DNA from: an uncultured Eubacterium sp.
Lineage (GTDB): Bacteria > Bacillota > Clostridia > Lachnospirales > Lachnospiraceae
Assembly: GCA_910589595.1 (NCBI GenBank)
Contig: CAJUTM010000014.1
Span: 1 to 64,000, forward strand
DNA: 64,000 nucleotides
Direction of reading: 5' to 3'
In this document: positions 60,198 through 64,000 of the stretch, piece by piece
Position numbering within the stretch: position 1 is the stretch's first letter
Layout: every line of letters starts with the position of its first letter
Translations under genes and position numbers: made by a program
Notes under the pieces: model-generated
Told to the model about the DNA's origin: nothing
The model's input: only the letters and a program-made list of their open reading frames with translations
The model's database searches: none

Positions 60198-60695
60198 TTA
60201 TTCAGAGGTATAGACCTCGTTTTTTTTGAATGAATAATTTTCGCTTTTATACGCTTTATCTTCGGAGCGAAATACAATTTTACTGCAACTGTCAAGATTA
60301 TCCAGCAAACTATTGGCAAAACAGTCCAAAATCAGATTTTCCATTTTCTTAGAGCAGTTTACAAGCGGTTTGCCTTTGGCATAAAAAGACAAAAATACGC
60401 AGTTGTCCTCCTGTACCACACTGTAGACACGGATTGTCTCGTCGTCCAGACTGTCTTCAACCAGAGAAGTAATATACGCCGGCGTAATCGCTTCTTTGCC
60501 TTTTTTTATTTTGACGGGTACTAATGTCATGGTATCCGTATCAATCGTGTAAATCGACACTGTCTCTATCGTATTCTGATGTGTTGGCAGTGGTGAAAAT
60601 GATGGGGAGTCGGCCGTTGTATTTTCACAGGCAGTGGTAGACAGGATTGTTATTATCAGGCCGGTACACCATAGTATCTTAATCAATCGTTTCAA
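60198..60695 (-). CDS. putative GerMN-domain lipoprotein
   Basis: The 165-residue product has a signal-like hydrophobic segment ending in a weak lipobox (TTAC, Cys-23), a short linker, and a domain resembling GerMN ('VSIYTIDTDTMTLVPVKIK', 'ITSLVEDSLDDETIRVYSV', 'VFLSFYAKGKPLVNCSKKM', 'LILDCFANSLLDN'). GerMN proteins occur in spore germination and related surface complexes. The lipobox is not standard, so anchoring is uncertain. It sits between pncC and the flavoprotein gene in a tight operon. Confidence 0.65.
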   Translation of the reverse strand: MKRLIKILWCTGLIITILSTTACENTTADSPSFSPLPTHQNTIETVSIYTIDTDTMTLVPVKIKKGKEAITPAYITSLVEDSLDDETIRVYSVVQEDNCVFLSFYAKGKPLVNCSKKMENLILDCFANSLLDNLDSCSKIVFRSEDKAYKSENYSFKKNEVYTSE

Positions 60696-60701
60696 GATAT
60701 A

Positions 60702-61175
60702 CTACTCCTTATTTAAACATTGTATTGCCAAATCCAAAGCGGCTTCCACCGTTTGTCTGCGAACCTCTTCGCGGGAACCTTGAAATACATACTCTTTTAC
60801 TGCCGTATTCCCATGCAGACTGCATCCGATATATACCAGTCCCACCGGTTTGTCCGCTGTGCCGCCCTCGGGGCCGGCGATGCCTGTTGTGGATAATCCC
60901 ATATCTGCATCTGCCGTTTCTGCACATCCCTGACACATCTCACTTGCGGTCTCTCTGCTGACAGCTCCATACTTTTCCAATGTAGTATGAGCCACATGAG
61001 CGTAAACTTCTTTTGCCTCGTTAGAATAAGTAACGTAGGCGCTGTTTAATACCTTGGAAGCGCCGCTGACATTGACAATGGCCGCGGATAATAAACCGCC
61101 GGTACAAGATTCGGCTGTAGTAATTGTATAGCCTTTCTTTGTCAGTTTCTTGACAAGTTCATTTTCTTTTCCCAT
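60702..61175 (-). CDS. pncC: nicotinamide-nucleotide amidohydrolase (CinA C-terminal, PncC)
   Basis: Hydrolyses nicotinamide mononucleotide to nicotinate mononucleotide in pyridine nucleotide recycling. The 157-residue product is the stand-alone CinA C-terminal domain with 'TAESCTGGLLSAAIVNVSGAS', 'VSRETASEMCQG' and 'TTGIAGPEGGTADKPVGLVYI'. The N-terminal CinA domain is absent. In related organisms recA often follows rimO-pgsA-cinA; here it does not. Confidence 0.94.
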   Translation of the reverse strand: MGKENELVKKLTKKGYTITTAESCTGGLLSAAIVNVSGASKVLNSAYVTYSNEAKEVYAHVAHTTLEKYGAVSRETASEMCQGCAETADADMGLSTTGIAGPEGGTADKPVGLVYIGCSLHGNTAVKEYVFQGSREEVRRQTVEAALDLAIQCLNKE

Positions 61176-61208
61176 GACAATTTCCTTTCCACACCGGGAT
61201 ATATAGTC

Positions 61209-61754
61209 TTATTGGATTTCTTTCATTACATCCCTGTTTTTATAGATGTAGTCAACTAAAGAAATGACCGTTAAAATAAGCGAAGCATAAATTAGTATTA
61301 AGTCAATGATTCGAAACCATGGGTGAGTAAAATCAAATATCAGTACTATGGACATTGCCATCTGTACGACGGTTTTTACTTTGCCCCAGTAACTTGCCGC
61401 AATCGTCACTCCTTTTTCTGCCGCCACCAGACGGAACCCGCTGATGATAAACTCCCGGCTGATAATAATAATTACGACCCATGCAGGCATCTCGGGATTG
61501 TCCTCGGCCAAAAAGCAAATCAGGGCGGCGCACACAAGAAGCTTGTCTGCTAACGGGTCCATAAATTTGCCAAATGTCGTCACCAGATTATGCTTTCTGG
61601 CAATATAGCCATCAAGAAAATCGGTAATACAGGCGCCGATAAATAAAACGGCGGCAATATAGTCTGAATATGGCAGTTGATGCCACAGCATCGCCACGAC
61701 AAAAAGAGGAATCATAGCTACCCGCAAAACCGTTAAGCGATTTGGTACATTCAT
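61209..61754 (-). CDS. pgsA: CDP-diacylglycerol-glycerol-3-phosphate 3-phosphatidyltransferase
   Basis: A membrane enzyme that makes phosphatidylglycerol phosphate. The 181-residue product has about five membrane segments and the CDP-alcohol phosphotransferase motif 'DFLDGYIARKHNLVTTFGK' followed by 'FMDPLADKLL', giving D-x2-D-G-x2-A-R-x8-G-x3-D. It starts just after the rimO stop. Confidence 0.95.
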   Translation of the reverse strand: MNVPNRLTVLRVAMIPLFVVAMLWHQLPYSDYIAAVLFIGACITDFLDGYIARKHNLVTTFGKFMDPLADKLLVCAALICFLAEDNPEMPAWVVIIIISREFIISGFRLVAAEKGVTIAASYWGKVKTVVQMAMSIVLIFDFTHPWFRIIDLILIYASLILTVISLVDYIYKNRDVMKEIQ

Positions 61755-63092
61755 TTATTCTTCCTCCTCATTCCATAGTTCTCCCACCAAATCATATCCT
61801 CTGGCGTCCGTTATCCGTATCGTCAATATCGTGCCGGACATAATTTCATAAGGGGCGGAAAAGAAAACACAGCCGTCGATATCCGGCGCATCCCGATAGG
61901 TTCTTCCAACATATACGTCGTCTTCCGGTAAATAGCCATCGACTAAAACGGATAAAACCTTTCCTGTCATCCTTTCGTTCTGCCGGAAAATGACCTCCTG
62001 TTCCGCCTCCATAATCTCATCTGCCCATTGCCGCCGAATTTGTTCTTCCGGTAAATCGGACATCGTGGCAGCCGGCGTTCCCTCTTCTGGAGAATACGGA
62101 AAAACACCAAGTCGTTCAAACTGGTATTTCACCGCAAAATCCACACATTCCTCGTGCTGTTTTTGCGTCTCTCCCGGAAAGCCGCTGATTAGCGTCGTAC
62201 GCAGAGCAACATCCGGCAGTACTTCTCTTATTTCATGCAATTTCTGAATCAACTCTTGTTTTGTTGTTCTGCGCCCCATACGCCGGAGTACTTCATCATT
62301 ACAATGTTGTATTGGCAAATCGAGATAGTGGCATATTTTCGGCTCCTGCTTCATTGTCAGGAGAAGTTCTTTTGTTATCTCTTCTGGATAACAGTACATA
62401 ACACGGAGCCACTCAATTCCCTCGATACGGCACAGTTCCCGTAGCAGATGTGGCAGGCGCTTTTCTCCGTATAAATCGACTCCGTACAGAGTAGTCTCCT
62501 GTGCAATGACAATCAGTTCTTTCGTTCCCCGCTCTGCCAGTAACGAAGCTTCCGACACCAGTTCCTCAATGGGGATACTGCGGTAATTCCCACGCAAATA
62601 GGGGATAATGCAGTATGTACAACGCTTATTACAGCCCTCGGCGATTTTTAAATAGGCGGTATGGGCAGAAGAAGTACTAATGCGGGAAATGAGATTTTGC
62701 GGGAGATAGTCCGGCTCTGCCAGATAACATCCCTTTTGCCCGCTTATCGTGCCGCGCACAACGTCAGCAATCGTATCATATGCCGTAGCGCCGACAACGG
62801 CGTCCACTTCGGGAATTTCTTTGCGAATCTCTTCCGCGTAGCGCTGTGCCAGACATCCGCATACAATGAGGGCAATACAGTTTCCATCTCTTTTATATTC
62901 TGCCATCTCGAGAATAGTCTCAATACTCTCCTCTTTGGCATCACAGATAAAGGCACACGTATTTACAATAATGATTTCGGCTTCCTGCGGCACATCAGTA
63001 ATTGAAATATCCTGTGCTGCCAGCAGCGCAAGCATTTTTTCACTGTCTACAAGATTTTTGTCACAGCCCAGTGATACAAAAAACAGTCTCAT
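61755..63092 (-). CDS. rimO: ribosomal protein S12 methylthiotransferase RimO
   Basis: A radical-SAM enzyme that adds a methylthio group to an aspartate of S12. The 445-residue product has the N-terminal cluster cysteines in 'FFVSLGCDKNLVDSEKML', 'NTCAFICDAKEES' and 'VCGCLAQRY', the radical SAM motif 'CNKRCTYCIIPYLRG', and a C-terminal TRAM domain. The ATG at 63092, within the folD end, gives the usual RimO start; an upstream start at 63122 would add ten residues from the overlap. Confidence 0.96.
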   Translation of the reverse strand: MRLFFVSLGCDKNLVDSEKMLALLAAQDISITDVPQEAEIIIVNTCAFICDAKEESIETILEMAEYKRDGNCIALIVCGCLAQRYAEEIRKEIPEVDAVVGATAYDTIADVVRGTISGQKGCYLAEPDYLPQNLISRISTSSAHTAYLKIAEGCNKRCTYCIIPYLRGNYRSIPIEELVSEASLLAERGTKELIVIAQETTLYGVDLYGEKRLPHLLRELCRIEGIEWLRVMYCYPEEITKELLLTMKQEPKICHYLDLPIQHCNDEVLRRMGRRTTKQELIQKLHEIREVLPDVALRTTLISGFPGETQKQHEECVDFAVKYQFERLGVFPYSPEEGTPAATMSDLPEEQIRRQWADEIMEAEQEVIFRQNERMTGKVLSVLVDGYLPEDDVYVGRTYRDAPDIDGCVFFSAPYEIMSGTILTIRITDARGYDLVGELWNEEEE

Positions 63093-63928
63093 GCTTCCTG
63101 TATTCCTTTCGCTTCCACACAATTGTTCATCAGCATGGCGATTGTCATCGGCCCGACGCCACCCGGAACCGGAGTGATGGCGGAAGCAAGCGGAGCCACG
63201 CTGTCAAAATCGACATCCCCACATAACTTGTTGTTTTCATTGCGGTGAATACCGACATCAATGACAACGGCGCCTTCTTTTACATAAGCGGCAGTGATAA
63301 ATTTCGGCTTGCCGATTGCCACAATAAGAATATCGGCTCGTTTTGTTACCTCTTTTAAATTTTTTGTCCTGCTGTGACAGACGGTAACGGTAGCGTTCTC
63401 GCGAAGCATAAGAAGAGCCATCGGCTTGCCTACGATATTGCTGCGTCCCACAATGACGCATTCTTTTCCCTCTGTCTCAACACCGCTGCGCTTCAGAAGC
63501 TGTACAATCCCCGCCGGCGTACACGATACAAAACCCGCCTGTCCGATACTGAGAGCGCCGACACTCTGCGGATGAAAACCGTCGACATCTTTCTTCGGGG
63601 AAATCTTCCGGATAACTTTATCTTCATCAATATGTTCAGGCAGGGGAAGTTGAACTAAAATGCCGTGAACTTCATCATCTTTGTTTAATTTCTCTACGAG
63701 TTCCAGTAATTCTTTCTCCGATGTCTTTTCCGGCAGCTCATAGGCAAGGGAATGAATACCGATATACTCGCATGCCTTTTTCTTGTTGCCGACATATACG
63801 GTAGACGCCGGATCATTTCCCACCTGTATAACAGCCAGTGTGATATCAAGCTGTTCTCTCTTTACCCGTTCTTTACATTCATCTTTAACTTCTGCTGAAA
63901 TCCGTTTGCCATCAATTATCTTTGCCAT
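63089..63928 (-). CDS. folD: bifunctional methylene-THF dehydrogenase/cyclohydrolase
   Basis: FolD interconverts methylene-, methenyl- and formyl-tetrahydrofolate. The 279-residue product has 'VQVGNDPASTVYVGNKKKACE', 'GILVQLPLPEHIDEDKVI', 'PKKDVDGFHPQSVG' and 'VIVGRSNIVGKPMALLML'. A GGAGG site precedes the ATG. It appears to be the first complete gene of the ten-gene run down to cheR, though transcription may start further upstream. Confidence 0.97.
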   Translation of the reverse strand: MAKIIDGKRISAEVKDECKERVKREQLDITLAVIQVGNDPASTVYVGNKKKACEYIGIHSLAYELPEKTSEKELLELVEKLNKDDEVHGILVQLPLPEHIDEDKVIRKISPKKDVDGFHPQSVGALSIGQAGFVSCTPAGIVQLLKRSGVETEGKECVIVGRSNIVGKPMALLMLRENATVTVCHSRTKNLKEVTKRADILIVAIGKPKFITAAYVKEGAVVIDVGIHRNENNKLCGDVDFDSVAPLASAITPVPGGVGPMTIAMLMNNCVEAKGIQEA

Positions 63929-63944
63929 TTCCTATCCTCCATTG

Positions 63945-64000
63945 TCAATTTATTTCTACAATACTGTCCCGAATCGCCTGCATATGAAAATCCGTACGGT
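63945..64000 (-). CDS. possible C-terminal end of an upstream gene
   Basis: A minus-strand reading frame enters the window and ends at a TGA (63945-63947), giving 17 residues ending 'MQAIRDSIVEIN', 17 bases before the folD start. Too short to identify; it is plausible as the last gene upstream in the operon. Confidence 0.35.
   Translation of the reverse strand, partial: RTDFHMQAIRDSIVEIN

Overview
The window looks like chromosomal DNA of a Gram-positive, low-to-mid GC anaerobe of the Clostridia, most likely a gut Lachnospiraceae. Supporting evidence: the sepF-ylmH-divIVA-lspA-rluD, yicC-remA-gmk-rpoZ, plsX-rnc-smc-ftsY and cmk-ispH-S1 gene orders, a SpoVB-type flippase, a DUF5688 protein, a GH43 glycosidase and strong AGGAGG ribosome-binding sites. 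The family assignment is inference. No phage, insertion sequence or CRISPR array is seen.

Layout. 1-3.9 kb (+): division and envelope genes. 3.9-5.9 kb (+): an orphan BlaI-type repressor with its own operators, a 54-residue membrane peptide and a tyrosine recombinase. 5.9-11.5 kb (-): a secreted amidase, a LysM membrane protein under two LexA boxes, and the yicC-remA-gmk-lepB-rpoZ operon. 11.6-14.4 kb (+): rqcH and a PHP phosphatase separated by a hairpin array. 14.4-30.1 kb: mostly minus-strand housekeeping genes (cysteine desulfurase, ligA, rluF, hslO, tRNA-Arg, gdhA, CYTH protein, two more signal peptidases around rbgA, rplS), plus a large membrane protein with a repetitive acidic tail and a plus-strand flippase.

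30.2-41.5 kb (-): a compact seven-gene operon coding only for exported proteins. In transcription order these are an Ig-like/FN3 protein, a subtilase fused to a helical His-rich domain, four leucine-rich-repeat proteins (three of exactly the same length in tandem) and an LRR protein with InlB-type repeats. The five LRR proteins share an N-terminal EF-hand-like calcium site. This is the accessory and most unusual part of the window.

41.6-52.4 kb (-): plsX-rnc-smc-ftsY-ilvA-hisZ-hisG-hisD, probably one transcript and lacking the usual acpP. 52.5-55.4 kb: a secreted GH43 enzyme with its own promoter, upstream palindromes and terminator. 55.5-63.9 kb (-): a ten-gene operon from folD to cheR (one-carbon metabolism, ribosome modification, phospholipid synthesis, cmk, ispH, S1 protein, a CheR methyltransferase).

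The best leads are the mosaic LRR array with its subtilase partner, a signal peptidase paralogue whose catalytic lysine is arginine, the SOS-controlled LysM protein, the autoregulated orphan BlaI unit, and a leader before the PHP phosphatase gene where a hairpin loop is complementary to the bases next to the Shine-Dalgarno.
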